Part shown: one piece after another, positions 54,457 to 63,786 of the stretch
How positions within the stretch are numbered: the stretch's first letter is position 1
Layout: each line of letters starts with the position of its first letter
Assembly (NCBI GenBank): GCA_036504445.1
Contig: DASXVE010000015.1
Span: 47,033 to 111,032, forward strand
Reading direction: 5' to 3'
DNA from: Candidatus Aquicultor sp.
GTDB taxonomy: Bacteria > Actinomycetota > Aquicultoria > Aquicultorales > Aquicultoraceae
DNA length: 64,000 bases
Made by a program: the position numbers and the translations under genes
The notes under the pieces: model-generated
What the model saw: only the letters and a program-made list of their open reading frames with translations
Database searches by the model: none
Told to the model about the DNA's origin: nothing

Positions 54457-55278
54457 CTACTTCAACAAAGTTACGGCCAGGGTTATAGCTCCAAGCGCGA
54501 AACAATAGAGGGCAAAAACGTTTAGGCTATGGTTCTTAAGATAACTCAAAAAGTACTTAATTACAAAGTATCCGGTAACGGCCGCAGCCAAAAAACCGAT
54601 TGCCAGAACAGCGAATTCTGAGCTGAACACGCCGCCTTTCAAGATTGGTTTTGCCTCGTCAATCGTACCGGCGATAATAATCGGTATCGATAACAGAAAA
54701 GAAAAGCGAGCGGCTTCTTCTCTTGTTAATCCTCTGAAAAGGCCGGCGGCTATTGTGCTGCCCGACCTGGATATTCCGGGTAATATTGCAATACCTTGAG
54801 CGATACCGATAAACAGCACGTCCGAGGTGCGCATCTCTTTAACATTAGTAGCCCTCTTCCCCATTCTTTCGCTGCTGATCAGTATAAGTCCTGTTATAAG
54901 AAGGAAGAAACCAACATATGCCGGAGTTTGGAGCGCATCGGCAAGGAGCTTGCTTAAGAGCAGGTATATGACACCGGCAGGCACCGTACCTAGGATGAGA
55001 AACCATGCGAGGCGTCGGTACGGGTCATCGCCGATTTTTCGCTCGCCGATGCTCTTAAAGAGCGCTTTGACAAGCATGATTACGTCCGCAAAGAAAAAAG
55101 TAACAACAGCTACGAGCGTGCCGAAATGAACTATTACGTAAAACGGTATATTGGCTATGGCATCGATCTGCCATCCCATAAAATACGGAACCAAGAGAAG
55201 GTGTGCCGAGCTGCTTACCGGCAAAAACTCTGTTAAACCCTGGACAATACCTAAGATAAGTGCGTGAAGAAGACTCAT
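54457..55278 (-). CDS. uppP: Undecaprenyl-diphosphatase
   Basis: Recycles the undecaprenyl carrier for cell-wall synthesis (BacA/UppP type). Signature blocks GIVQGLTEFLPVSSSAHL near the N-terminus and IAILPGISRSGSTIAAGLF, with seven to eight helices over 273 residues, match the family. Directly upstream of ftsK. Confidence 0.96.
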   Translation of the reverse strand: MSLLHALILGIVQGLTEFLPVSSSAHLLLVPYFMGWQIDAIANIPFYVIVHFGTLVAVVTFFFADVIMLVKALFKSIGERKIGDDPYRRLAWFLILGTVPAGVIYLLLSKLLADALQTPAYVGFFLLITGLILISSERMGKRATNVKEMRTSDVLFIGIAQGIAILPGISRSGSTIAAGLFRGLTREEAARFSFLLSIPIIIAGTIDEAKPILKGGVFSSEFAVLAIGFLAAAVTGYFVIKYFLSYLKNHSLNVFALYCFALGAITLAVTLLK

Positions 55279-55401
55279 AAATACCCCAATTCGTTCAACT
55301 ATTGCTTGCTTGTAAATTTGTGCTGTTGCTAGCCATATTGCTTGTTCGCCTCGAACCTTATGCGCCTGCTTACTTGCCGGCAGGTTTAACGCTTATTTGG
55401 T

Positions 55402-55439
55402 AATTTTACGGCTTGCATATGCGAACAAGCCGTAAAATT
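55402..55439 (-). terminator. Perfect 14-base hairpin after the RNase J gene
   Basis: AATTTTACGGCTTG pairs perfectly with CAAGCCGTAAAATT around a 10-base loop, 28 bases past the RNase J stop. The A/T-rich base substitutes for a T-run; likely a terminator. Confidence 0.65.
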
Positions 55440-55466
55440 GCTGCTAATTGAGCTTAAAATCATCTG

Positions 55467-57149
55467 CTAAACCTCGACGATGATCGGCATGATCATCGGT
55501 CTGCGTTTGATCTTATCGTAAATAAATGAGCTAAGGGCCCTTCTGACATCTGCTTTGAGTACCGCCCAATCAGTAATTGCATCGGCTGATGTCCGCTTGA
55601 TAGTCTCCGTGACCCGGTCCCTTGCCTCATCTATTAGCTCGCCGCTCTCTTTTACATAGACGAAGCCGCGTGTAACGAGGTCGGGCCCAGCGACCAACTC
55701 TCCGGTTTGCTTGTTGATGGTCACGACAACGATCAAGATACCATCGCTCGCAAGTTGCTGCCTGTCTCGCAGCACGATATCACCGATATCGCCTACACCG
55801 AGGCCATCAACCAGTACTGCGCCCGCGGTAACACGCTCTTTCATCTTCGCGGAGCCATCGCCGTTAAACTCGACGACATCGCCATTATTGGCGATGAAGA
55901 TTCGTTCTTTGGGAACACCCAGGTCTTGCGCAAGCGCCGCGTGACGCTTCAGGTGTCTGTATTCCCCATGAATTGGGACAAAATACTTTGGGTTTACCAT
56001 ATTGATGAGCAGCTTTAATTCCTCTTGCGCTCCATGCCCGGACACGTGAATGCCGGATATCGATTCATAGTAGACTTCAGCGCCACACCTGAACAGGCGG
56101 TCGATCGTCTGAAAGATCGATTTCTCGTTACCGGGGACCGCGCTTGCCGAAATTACGACACTGTCGCCTTCCCCTATGTCGACCCATTTATGCTCATTGT
56201 TAGCCATTCTTGCAAGCGCCGATAAGGGCTCGCCCTGGCTGCCCGTTGAGAGCACGCAGATCTGCTTCGGAGAGTAACGCTTCATCTCGGCCGGGTGAAT
56301 AATAAGTTTCTTCGGTACTTTTAAGTAGCCGAGTTCTTCGGCGATCGCCACGTTATTCGTCATTGTGCGGCCGGTAACCGCTACTTTACGACCATATTTA
56401 TGCGCTGTATCAATAATCTGTTGGATACGGTGAATGTGCGATGCAAAGCTTGCTACCACAATTCGGCCATGTGCTTGCTCAAAAATCCTGCACATATTCT
56501 CACCGACGACGCGCTCTGACGGCGTGTAGCCCGGCGTTTCGGCATTGGTGCTGTCAGACATCAGCGCAAGCACGCCTTTCTCGCGAAACGAGGCGAGCTT
56601 ATCAAATGCGATCAAATTTCCGTCGATCGGCGTTTGATCTAATTTAAAATCACCGGAATGGACGATAAGGCCGACCGGTGTGTGAACCGCGATGCCGACA
56701 GCGTCGGGGATCGAATGGCTCATCCTGAAGAATTCCAACCGGAAACACCCGATGTTAACCGGATTATTCGGATGGATTTCGATAAGCTTAGTCGAGCCAA
56801 GCAGTTTGTATTCTTCTAGCTTAACTTTTACGAGCCCGAGCGTGAGACGAGTACCGTATACCTTGGCATTAACTTCCTTAAGCAGATATGGTAACGCCCC
56901 TGTGTGATCCTCGTGTCCGTGCGTTAGCACGATTCCTTTAACTTTATCCTTGTTCTTTCTGATGTACGTAAAGTCGGGTAAAACTAAATCGATGCCAAGC
57001 ATTTCGTCTTCTGGGAACATAAGACCGGCATCGATAATGACAATGTCGTCACCGTACTCGACGACCATCATATTCTTGCCGACTTCGCCTAAACCGCCAA
57101 GCGGTATAACGCGCAGCCGGTGTGCGTCACTATTTTTATTTTTAGCCAT
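55467..57149 (-). CDS. rnj: Ribonuclease J
   Basis: Metallo-beta-lactamase/beta-CASP RNase that degrades and matures RNA from the 5' end. 560 residues with the metal motif HGHEDHTGALPY, HSGDFKLD, and beta-CASP motifs VASFASHIHRI and ISGIHVSGHGAQEEL. Only one copy is seen; Bacillota often have two. It lies between dapB and uppP. Confidence 0.96.
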   Translation of the reverse strand: MAKNKNSDAHRLRVIPLGGLGEVGKNMMVVEYGDDIVIIDAGLMFPEDEMLGIDLVLPDFTYIRKNKDKVKGIVLTHGHEDHTGALPYLLKEVNAKVYGTRLTLGLVKVKLEEYKLLGSTKLIEIHPNNPVNIGCFRLEFFRMSHSIPDAVGIAVHTPVGLIVHSGDFKLDQTPIDGNLIAFDKLASFREKGVLALMSDSTNAETPGYTPSERVVGENMCRIFEQAHGRIVVASFASHIHRIQQIIDTAHKYGRKVAVTGRTMTNNVAIAEELGYLKVPKKLIIHPAEMKRYSPKQICVLSTGSQGEPLSALARMANNEHKWVDIGEGDSVVISASAVPGNEKSIFQTIDRLFRCGAEVYYESISGIHVSGHGAQEELKLLINMVNPKYFVPIHGEYRHLKRHAALAQDLGVPKERIFIANNGDVVEFNGDGSAKMKERVTAGAVLVDGLGVGDIGDIVLRDRQQLASDGILIVVVTINKQTGELVAGPDLVTRGFVYVKESGELIDEARDRVTETIKRTSADAITDWAVLKADVRRALSSFIYDKIKRRPMIMPIIVEV

Positions 57150-57245
57150 ACGGCCAAAATCACTCCTAACTAAATCTTAATAAAAAGAAGATTATCAACT
57201 GATTTTCTCATACTTGACCTATGAGCTTCAAGCGCAGATGAGAAT

Positions 57246-58031
57246 TTAGAGGTCCATAATCTTGTCGAGACCGACGGTTACGCCTGGGTACTCCCTTACT
57301 GCCTTAACCGCCATGAGCACGCCTGGCATAAACGATGTGCGATCGATCGAATCATGCCTGATGGTGAGCGATTGACCCAAACCACCGAAGATGACCTCTT
57401 GATGTGCGACAAAACCGGGCAAACGCACGCTGTGGATACGTACGTTCTCATATTTGCCGCCAAGCGCTCCCGGAAGTATCTCTTCGGATTCAACCTTAGG
57501 GCCCTTAATCTTAGGCGCAATGATCTTAGCCGTCTCCATGGCAGTACCGGATGGGGCATCGCGCTTCTGATCGTGGTGCAGCTCGATTATCTCGGCGCGG
57601 TTCATGTAGCGCGAGGCGAGCTCGGCAAATTTCATCATGAGAACGGCGCCGATTGCGAAATTCGCTGCTATGATCGCGTGAACGTTGTTTTCCATGCAGA
57701 GAGTTTTAATTTCAGCTTTATTCTCTTCCGAGAGACCGGTCGTACCGATGACGAGGTGTACTTTGTGTTTGGCGGCTACTCTTACATTTTGCATAACTGC
57801 GCCCGCATGGGTGAAGTCTACCAGCACATCGACCTCATCACCCGCTACCGCGTCCTCGATGCTTGATATCGTTACCCCGATGGGTGCCCGTCCAAGAAGC
57901 TCGCCGATATCTCTACCGAGCTCATGTATATCAACCGCTTCACTCAGTTCGGTTTCCGGATCATCTAGAACCGCCCTGCAAATTTCCCTGCCCATTTTAC
58001 CTGCTGCGCCTGTTACAACAACGCGTATCAT
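57246..58031 (-). CDS. dapB: 4-hydroxy-tetrahydrodipicolinate reductase
   Basis: Produces tetrahydrodipicolinate, the substrate of DapL here. 261 residues with Rossmann motif TGAAGKMGREICRAV and the substrate motif LHHDQKRDAPSGTA. ATG 58031 follows GTGGAGGTTAGA; the longer upstream frame is not supported. Third visible gene of the DAP pathway. Confidence 0.96.
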   Translation of the reverse strand: MIRVVVTGAAGKMGREICRAVLDDPETELSEAVDIHELGRDIGELLGRAPIGVTISSIEDAVAGDEVDVLVDFTHAGAVMQNVRVAAKHKVHLVIGTTGLSEENKAEIKTLCMENNVHAIIAANFAIGAVLMMKFAELASRYMNRAEIIELHHDQKRDAPSGTAMETAKIIAPKIKGPKVESEEILPGALGGKYENVRIHSVRLPGFVAHQEVIFGGLGQSLTIRHDSIDRTSFMPGVLMAVKAVREYPGVTVGLDKIMDL

Positions 58032-58199
58032 TCTAACCTCCACACAAACCGGCACAACCGCTTGCCTAGTAACAATTTCACAATCAACTAAATTATTGTA
58101 GCAGCATTAGAGGTTTTAGGCTATAGCGTAGGAGGTCAGGCGCAGTAAACCGCGCAACGCAAATCTTTAATTATCACTGAGATTTTAACCTAGCTAACC

Positions 58200-59870
58200 C
58201 TAATTCGGCTCTTGAAATAGCGTTTTGACAAGCGCCCTCGATACTTTCCCAAGAGGCGTTCTCGGCAATTCTTCGCCATCGACTATCTTTACCATTGAGC
58301 ATTTGAATGTGGCGATTTCCTTCCTCGCAAAACTGAGCAGCTCTTTTTCTTTAATTACAGCGCCCGCCGCTAAGATAACAGCCGCTACCGCAACCATTCC
58401 CTTTATCGGGTGCTCTTTGCCAAACACCACAGCTTCTTTAATAAGCGGATTTGAGAGGAGAACTTTTTCCACTTCGCTCGGGTACACATTCTCGCCGGCA
58501 ACATTAAACATATCCTTAGCCCTATCGACGAAATGCAAGATGCCGTCTTTCTCGAAGACCAAATCACCGGTCCGTAAATAACCATCGATAAAAACATCTT
58601 CACCGTCCGCCGTGTAGCCCCAGTAACCCTGCATTATCTGCGGGCCTTTAATAACAAGCTCGCCGATTCCACCGGACGGCGCTTCTTTACTCGTCTCCAA
58701 ATCTATAACCTTAATCTTGGTGTTCGGTATGGGGATACCTAAGACATTATCGGCGAACACCTGACCGCTAACGGTTCGGGCTACGGACACGCCCGAGCTT
58801 TCAGAAGAACCGTAACCACTGGTAATTTTAACCGGTGAGAGGCGCTCAAATTCCGCCTTAATCTCTGCAGGCAAATAATCACCGCCGCTAATGCAGAGTT
58901 TAAGCGAGGAAATATCGTATTCGCCCGATGCCAGTACTTTACCCATGGTCGCGTAATATGCGGGCACACCGACAAAGTGCGTGGCCTTATAGTAGCCAAT
59001 AGCATCCAGCACCGATTTTGGTTTGAACTGCGGAATCAAAATCATGGTCGCGCCCCTATTGATGGGTATCGTCAACGTGCATGTAAACCCAAAAACGTGG
59101 AAGAACGGCAGCGCGCACATAAATATCTCGGGTTGGACTTTGACGTTTATGATCCATTCTTCAACCTGATAAACATTTGCTACCAGATTCTGGTGGGTTA
59201 AAATTGCGCCTTTCGGTATACCGGTCGTACCGCCGGTGTATTGGAGAAGCGCTATATCTGTTGCTTTAAGTTCGACATCAGGATAATTCCCGGGATTTTG
59301 AAGCAGCGATGCAAACGGTATCACCGGGCTGCTATCCGCATTGTGAGGATTGACAGCCTTTTGCTGGTCATCCGCCATACCGTCTGAATGCATGGCAAAC
59401 TGCGGTAACGGCTCCTGCAAATCGGTAACAATAACGGACTTCAGACTGGTATGGGTTTTAATTTGTGATACGAGAGGGACAACCTGGTCCATGGCGATCA
59501 TAACTGTCGCACCCGAGTCTTTAAGAATGTGCAAGAGGTCCTGACCTTTAAGCAAGGGATTCGCCGGAACAGCGATGGCACCATACCTCAGTATGCCAAA
59601 TAACGAGATGATGAAGTGCGGCGATGTAGGCAGGCTGATGACGACGCGGTCGCCCCTTTCAATTCCTAAGCTCTGCAGGCCCGCTGCAAACATATCGACC
59701 ATCGAATCAACCTGGCTATAGGTTAATTGCATGCCGCCAAAGACCGTCATGGTTTGCTCACTATATTTATGTGCTGAATCTGCCAGCAAGGCCGGGAGTG
59801 TTAATGAGCTTGGTATAGAAACATTCCGCTTGACTCCAGGCTCATATAATCTTCTGAGAAGCTTTTCCAC
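58200..59870 (-). CDS. AMP-forming acyl-CoA ligase
   Basis: About 556 residues of the ANL family (fatty-acyl/aromatic-CoA ligase). P-loop YTGGTTGIPKGA, A5 motif GYGSSESSGVS, A7 YLRTGDLVF, and the C-terminal catalytic Lys in PRTPLGKVSRALV. Substrate chain length is not evident; FadD/4-coumarate-ligase-like. GTG 59870 is preferred for its GGAGG five bases upstream. Stands alone, divergent from the UPF0178 gene. Confidence 0.93.
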   Translation of the reverse strand: MEKLLRRLYEPGVKRNVSIPSSLTLPALLADSAHKYSEQTMTVFGGMQLTYSQVDSMVDMFAAGLQSLGIERGDRVVISLPTSPHFIISLFGILRYGAIAVPANPLLKGQDLLHILKDSGATVMIAMDQVVPLVSQIKTHTSLKSVIVTDLQEPLPQFAMHSDGMADDQQKAVNPHNADSSPVIPFASLLQNPGNYPDVELKATDIALLQYTGGTTGIPKGAILTHQNLVANVYQVEEWIINVKVQPEIFMCALPFFHVFGFTCTLTIPINRGATMILIPQFKPKSVLDAIGYYKATHFVGVPAYYATMGKVLASGEYDISSLKLCISGGDYLPAEIKAEFERLSPVKITSGYGSSESSGVSVARTVSGQVFADNVLGIPIPNTKIKVIDLETSKEAPSGGIGELVIKGPQIMQGYWGYTADGEDVFIDGYLRTGDLVFEKDGILHFVDRAKDMFNVAGENVYPSEVEKVLLSNPLIKEAVVFGKEHPIKGMVAVAAVILAAGAVIKEKELLSFARKEIATFKCSMVKIVDGEELPRTPLGKVSRALVKTLFQEPN

Positions 59871-60092
59871 GTATACCTCCGTTATCACTCGGTTATTCTT
59901 TTTTATTATCCTCGGCAATAAGGTGTAATTTAGATTTTACACGTACCGGCTTCAAAAAGAAAAAGCCCTGTTGCCCATAGCAAGATGAGCACAAAAGTTC
60001 ACAGAAACGGTTTTCAAGCGGCAAAGAAGTCTTGCCGTTATCCTAATCTCTCCGGCTGTGCATGGAACGGTATTTGAATTACCATAAAAGCC

Positions 60093-60563
60093 ATGACGAA
60101 GAACGATAGTAAACCGCGCGTAATTGTTGATGCCGACGCATGCCCGTCGCTTGATGCCATTATCAAGATCGCCAGAGGTAATAATGCGCTTGTTGTGCTA
60201 GTCGGTAACGAAACGCAAAATCTGGCCCGTTTTCGAGACGCGCCCGGTATATTAATACGAGAAGTCGCATGCGAACGCGACGCGGCCGACTATGCCATCG
60301 TATCTTTAGTAGCTGCCAGTGATATCGTAATTACCGGTGATATCGGGCTCGCATCGCTTGTCTTGTCGAAGGGTGCAGCCGTGATATCCGCGCGGGGAAA
60401 AGCCTATCATCCGGCCACCATAGGCTATGAGCTGCTTCTTCGACACGAGGGCCAGAAGATACGTCGTGCCGGAGGCCGAACCAAAGGCCCCTCACCTTAT
60501 ACTAATGAAGACAAACAACGCCTCATTGAGGCGCTCACCAAATTTCTCAAGCCACGCAATTAG
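60093..60563 (+). CDS. UPF0178 (YaiI/YqxD) family protein
   Basis: 156 residues matching the DUF188 family: VIVDADACPS at the start, VTGDIGLASLVLSKGAAVISARGKAY, and RTKGPSPYTNEDKQRL near the end. The fold is PIN-like and the Asp residues could bind metal; function unknown. First gene of a plus-strand accessory stretch. Confidence 0.93.
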   Translation: MTKNDSKPRVIVDADACPSLDAIIKIARGNNALVVLVGNETQNLARFRDAPGILIREVACERDAADYAIVSLVAASDIVITGDIGLASLVLSKGAAVISARGKAYHPATIGYELLLRHEGQKIRRAGGRTKGPSPYTNEDKQRLIEALTKFLKPRN

Positions 60564-60633
60564 TTGCGAGCGATCCCCTACTGCATGAACCATCTTTGCA
60601 GTAAACCATATTTTGGATCATCTTATGAATTAA

Positions 60634-60795
60634 CCCAAAGCCGACCTCGAAAAGAGCAAACCCAAATACTGTATTATCCCGGCAGAGAAAACAGATATTT
60701 ACACGAGGAATACTAAAGTCACCGATTATCTCAAGAGCTATTACGTCCCGGATAAGAAGTATAACAATTACATCGTTTTGAGAAGGAAAGATTAG
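60634..60795 (+). pseudogene. C-terminal remnant of a GT39/ArnT-like glycosyltransferase
   Basis: Frame 60637-60795 reads KADLEKSKPKYCIIPAEKTDIY..., then a Tyr-rich end NNYIVLRRKD and stop, which resembles the tail of membrane mannosyl/aminoarabinosyl transferases (LEK-KPKYI..., FVVLKRK). A stop at 60631 and lack of any membrane part upstream show that only a fragment remains. No gene other than this remnant is seen in 60564-60883. Confidence 0.45.
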
Positions 60796-60883
60796 CAGCC
60801 AGATCGGTACCAATACCGGATAGACAACCAAGCGCCCTTCCTATATTATCGAGCTATTACACCTACCATAAAGGAGAATAACT

Positions 60884-61384
60884 ATGCGGTTTGGGAAATT
60901 TGCACTTCTAGCTTTACTGATAGCGGCGCTCGTGATATGCGTCGGTTGTGGCAACATCGCTGAGCAAGCGACTAAGAAGGCTGTTGAAAACGCAACAGGA
61001 GTAAAAGTCGACGAGAAAAACGGTAGTGTAAACATAAAAACAGACAAGGGAGAAGCTACAATCAGCGGTAGCGAGAGCAAAGTGCCGGATGGTTTCCCCA
61101 AAGACTTCCCTATCTATGATGGGGTAAAAATAACCAGCGGTTTAAAGACCGAAGCCGAAGGCAAGACCAGCTTCCAAGTAACTTTTGAGACCAGTGATGA
61201 TGTAAAAAAAGTAGTCGATTTCTATAAAAAAGCTTTAGCTGATAACGGGTATAAAATCTCGGGGTCGATGGAGGCCGACGAAATGGCGAGTCTATCACTT
61301 AAAAAAGGCGATGCCGATATTGGCGGAGTCACGATAACAAAATCTGATGGTAAGACGAACGTACTAATCGGTCTCACCGAATAA
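60884..61384 (+). CDS. Small lipoprotein, unknown function
   Basis: 166 residues: signal peptide and lipobox VGCGN (Cys about 22), an amphipathic segment, a Lys/Asp-rich stretch, then a compact alpha/beta domain (VPDGFPKDFPIYDGVKI ... VVDFYKKALADNGYKIS). The FPKDFPIYDG pattern occurs in small lipoproteins of Gram-positive bacteria; the role is unknown. AAAGGAGAATAACT precedes the ATG. Confidence 0.85.
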   Translation: MRFGKFALLALLIAALVICVGCGNIAEQATKKAVENATGVKVDEKNGSVNIKTDKGEATISGSESKVPDGFPKDFPIYDGVKITSGLKTEAEGKTSFQVTFETSDDVKKVVDFYKKALADNGYKISGSMEADEMASLSLKKGDADIGGVTITKSDGKTNVLIGLTE

Positions 61385-61423
61385 ACTTACGATAGTATTG
61401 CCGGATACAAGAGAATAACTTCG

Positions 61424-61464
61424 AAGCAGGCCTGGATATTACAATAAACCAGGCCTGCTTTTCT
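61424..61464 (+). terminator. Rho-independent terminator
   Basis: Perfect 12-base stem AAGCAGGCCTGG / CCAGGCCTGCTT with a 13-base loop, then TTCTC, 40 bases past the lipoprotein stop. Confidence 0.85.
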
Positions 61465-61611
61465 CTGGGAGGGCAGAGGTCGCACGAATGTCCAACAATA
61501 CAATTATTTGCTTAAAGAATTCTGACGACGAGTATTTGCGATATATCCTGTCGGGCGGGCCTTAAAAATTGTACGGCAGTGCCGGCAAGTTCGTTGTATG
61601 AAGCTAAAATC

Positions 61612-62145
61612 TTAAGGGTTTTTAAATATGACGTTGTTTTCTTTATCCACGATGGAAACCGACTCTATCGAAACCTTAAAATCACCGATGCCTAGATGCG
61701 GGGCTATATGGCCTCTCTTGCCGGACACCAACTCTTTAGCCGTATAACCGTCACTAAATGTCACTAAGGCACGATATCCTTTTTCTCGCAAATTATCATC
61801 GTTAATAACCAACGTCGCAAACGGTACGCCGGTCGCAGTGCCGCCGATCGATACTTGCGTCATCGAAGCATTGTTGTTCGTTGATGCCTGGGATTTAACT
61901 ATTGTGCCCTTTGCATCCATTGATAATGCGTAATACCCCATACTTTTTTCAGTCTCATAAAAGATGACCGTCGCATCACCAATTTTCTTAACAGCGAGGG
62001 GCGTAACATTATTGGCCGTCAGAAACTGATTAAGCTCACCCTTTGTTAGCGAACGGAGCTTCTGAGGCGGTGGAGCGCATGAGCTCAGACAAACAACCGC
62101 TACGCTAATCGTTATCAAGAAAGCAATCAGTCTGCGTTCCTTCAT
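61612..62145 (-). CDS. Lipoprotein, unknown function
   Basis: 177 residues with signal peptide and lipobox LSSCAPPP. Mature part: LTKGELNQFLTANNVTPLAVKKIGDATVIFYETEKSMG... then beta-rich SIGGTATGVPFATLVINDDNLREKGYRALVTFSDG. I do not recognise a family beyond weak lipoprotein similarity. It lies convergent to the 166-aa lipoprotein and divergent from the broken genes. No strong ribosome site is apparent. Confidence 0.75.
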   Translation of the reverse strand: MKERRLIAFLITISVAVVCLSSCAPPPQKLRSLTKGELNQFLTANNVTPLAVKKIGDATVIFYETEKSMGYYALSMDAKGTIVKSQASTNNNASMTQVSIGGTATGVPFATLVINDDNLREKGYRALVTFSDGYTAKELVSGKRGHIAPHLGIGDFKVSIESVSIVDKENNVIFKNP

Positions 62146-62403
62146 GGGCTCACCGATCCGAATAGAGTGGGTAATTTATAGAGTTCACTTCGATAATATG
62201 ATTATAAACCTTCTAAAAGCAAAACGCCTAGTCGCCAACGGTAAAGAAGATCATTTTCCAAACATTGTTCTATTTGATGAACTGAGCGCGATAATCAATC
62301 GGACTGCGTACGTAAGCACCCAAGACGCATCAGGTTGTTCCCGTGGTGGTTTTGACTTTCCGCCAGCTAAGACGAACGAGAGACATATATAGTTCCTCGC
62401 TAA

Positions 62404-62848
62404 ATGGTGCTATTTGTGGGTGTAGGTATCCAAGCATTCTATTCTCAACCGCAGTATCCGATGTACCTGTATCGCTAGAAAAACCTGGTGGCAAGAACGG
62501 CGAGCAGACGGCAGAACGGAAAAAAGCTTTAGTCCGTTACCAGCAAAAAGAGAAAGCGCATCAAAAGGAACTTGTCGTCTATAACCGCAACGTATTTATC
62601 ATTGCCCTCGTGTTCGCCCTGGTCTTTCCGTAATAGGGCTTGTCTTTGCGGAGAAACTTCTCATTATTGAGGATGGTTTATTGTTAGGCGGGCTTTTTAC
62701 CCTTGGCTATGCCGTCGGTCGTGGGTTTGCCACCGATGATAAATTCAGATTCGTTGCTGTGAGCGCGGGCTTAGCGATTGCTCTCGTGCTTGGTTATATT
62801 GAGCTTATTCAACCTTTTATCGAGAAAGAGTACGCCCAACCAACATAA
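62404..62848 (+). pseudogene. Frameshifted four-helix membrane protein gene
   Basis: Three reading frames carry consecutive pieces of one protein: VGIQAFYSQPQYP from about 62404 (frame ends at a TAG); then EKPGGKNGEQTAERKKALVRYQ...NVFIIALVFAL from about 62475; then GLSVIGLVFAEKLL...EYAQPT to stop at 62848. The parts fit end to end, so the gene has at least two frameshifts, near 62475 and 62615. Family unknown; membrane segments and an acidic/basic cytosolic stretch are visible. The 62146-62403 gap before it holds nothing I can support. Confidence 0.6.
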
Positions 62849-62952
62849 AGCATCAAGAATGCGCGGACAATATCTGCAAAACCTTCATCTTTTTTCGTAA
62901 ATACCATCTTGTTACGACTGTCAGAGATACTCTCAGTCGGATGAGAATTAGA

Positions 62953-62980
62953 TTTACAAAATGTGCTATGTATGTAATAC
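62953..62980 (+). promoter_or_regulatory. Candidate promoter of the cold-shock gene
   Basis: TTTACA-N16-TAATAC. The start near 62987 would give a leader of about 140 bases containing a terminator hairpin and then a hairpin at the ribosome site. Confidence 0.4.
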
Positions 62981-63009
62981 TTTATAAAGCTAAGACGTGA
63001 ATTCTAAAT

Positions 63010-63041
63010 GGGCCTCGTTTTTGACGAGTCCCTATTTTTTT
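63010..63041 (+). terminator. Intrinsic terminator in the cold-shock leader
   Basis: GGG-CTCGT paired with ACGAG-CCC (one bulge each side), followed by TATTTTTTT. It lies between the candidate promoter and the gene, so it could act as an attenuator, or end transcripts from upstream. Confidence 0.8.
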
Positions 63042-63078
63042 GGTCCGTGACGTACCCTCTTTAAGAGTGCCGCATTAA

Positions 63079-63118
63079 CCTAGCGTCGTAAGCTTCGGTC
63101 TTAAGACGCTAGGAGGTG
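63079..63118 (+). promoter_or_regulatory. Hairpin overlapping the cold-shock ribosome binding site
   Basis: CCTAGCGTC (63079-63087) pairs perfectly with GACGCTAGG (63105-63113) with a further TAAG/CTTA inside. The 3' arm covers half of AGGAGG (63111-63116), nine bases before the ATG. It would limit translation until melted or refolded, as in known cold-shock leaders. Confidence 0.6.
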
Positions 63119-63124
63119 TAATAC

Positions 63125-63331
63125 ATGTCAAAAGGTACTGTAAAATGGTTTGACGACAGCAAAGGCTACGGTTTTATCAGGCAGGAGGATGGCGGGCCGG
63201 ATGTCTTCGTGCATCATACCGCAATCAACGGCCATGGGTTCAAGACTCTAGCCGAAGGAGCCTCAGTTGAATATGAGGTTCGCATGGAGGCCAAGGGTGC
63301 CCGCGCATCCAATGTCTCAATCGCTGCATAA
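63125..63331 (+). CDS. Cold-shock protein, CspA family
   Basis: 68 residues: [23 protein letters not shown] with the RNP1 motif KGYGFI and RNP2 motif VFVHH. Single cold-shock domain binding single-stranded RNA. GGAGG precedes the ATG. Flanked by terminators, so single-gene transcription. Confidence 0.97.
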   Translation: MSKGTVKWFDDSKGYGFIRQEDGGPDVFVHHTAINGHGFKTLAEGASVEYEVRMEAKGARASNVSIAA

Positions 63332-63347
63332 TACAAACGAACGATGT

Positions 63348-63378
63348 AAAGGCTTGCTAGAGATAGCAAGCCTTTTTT
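63348..63378 (+). terminator. Rho-independent terminator after the cold-shock gene
   Basis: AAAGGCTTGCT / AGCAAGCCTTT stem with loop AGAGAT and a T-run (TTTTTT), 16 bases past the stop. Confidence 0.92.
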
Positions 63379-63452
63379 ATGTGCCGGAGCAGTTGAACGA
63401 TCTTCGGACATTCTCAGCTTGCGCGAGATCGAGCTTGCTATAAAATAATAGT

Positions 63453-63786
63453 ATGAGCGATGTGGTAATCAGGGGCATTGCTCCCGCTGAGCTATGCGAA
63501 ACCATAGAGTTAATTCGGACTTCATTTAATAAATTTATTGCACCGGGCTACACAGAAGAAGGCATAAAGATGTTTTTTGAATTCACCGACCCTGAGGCAA
63601 CCCTTAAACGCCTGTCGCAGAATGCATTTATGCTTGTAGCTCACTGCGGTAACAAAATTATTGGCGTTATCGAAGTTAGAGACTGATGAGAAAATGGGGT
63701 TCCAGCGCCTCGGTCCAGAACAAGAAAAGAATGGTATCCGCTTTATACCTATGGCGTTGAAGCCCGCAGAAGGTGGGTTATCATAG
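63453..63786 (+). pseudogene. Internally deleted GNAT acetyltransferase
   Basis: The first 77 codons (MSDVVIRGIAPAELCETIELI...NKIIGVIEVRD) are the N-terminal half of a GNAT fold, then a stop at 63684. A few bases later another frame (63694-63786) gives MGFQRLGPEQEKNGIRFIPM, which is the typical C-terminal end of such proteins. The middle, including the acetyl-CoA binding motif, is missing, so the gene is broken. Its stop codon abuts the tRNA fragment. Confidence 0.6.

Noticed and set aside
60547..60831. 94-codon minus-strand frame
   Set aside because: It is antisense to the glycosyltransferase remnant, has no ribosome site and no recognisable pattern.
61488..61565. 25-codon plus-strand frame beginning MSNNTIICLKNS
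   Set aside because: Only a weak ribosome site (AGAGG) and too short to judge.
62144..62392. 82-codon plus-strand frame
   Set aside because: No ribosome site, overlaps the start of the divergent lipoprotein gene, and resembles no protein; could be coincidence.
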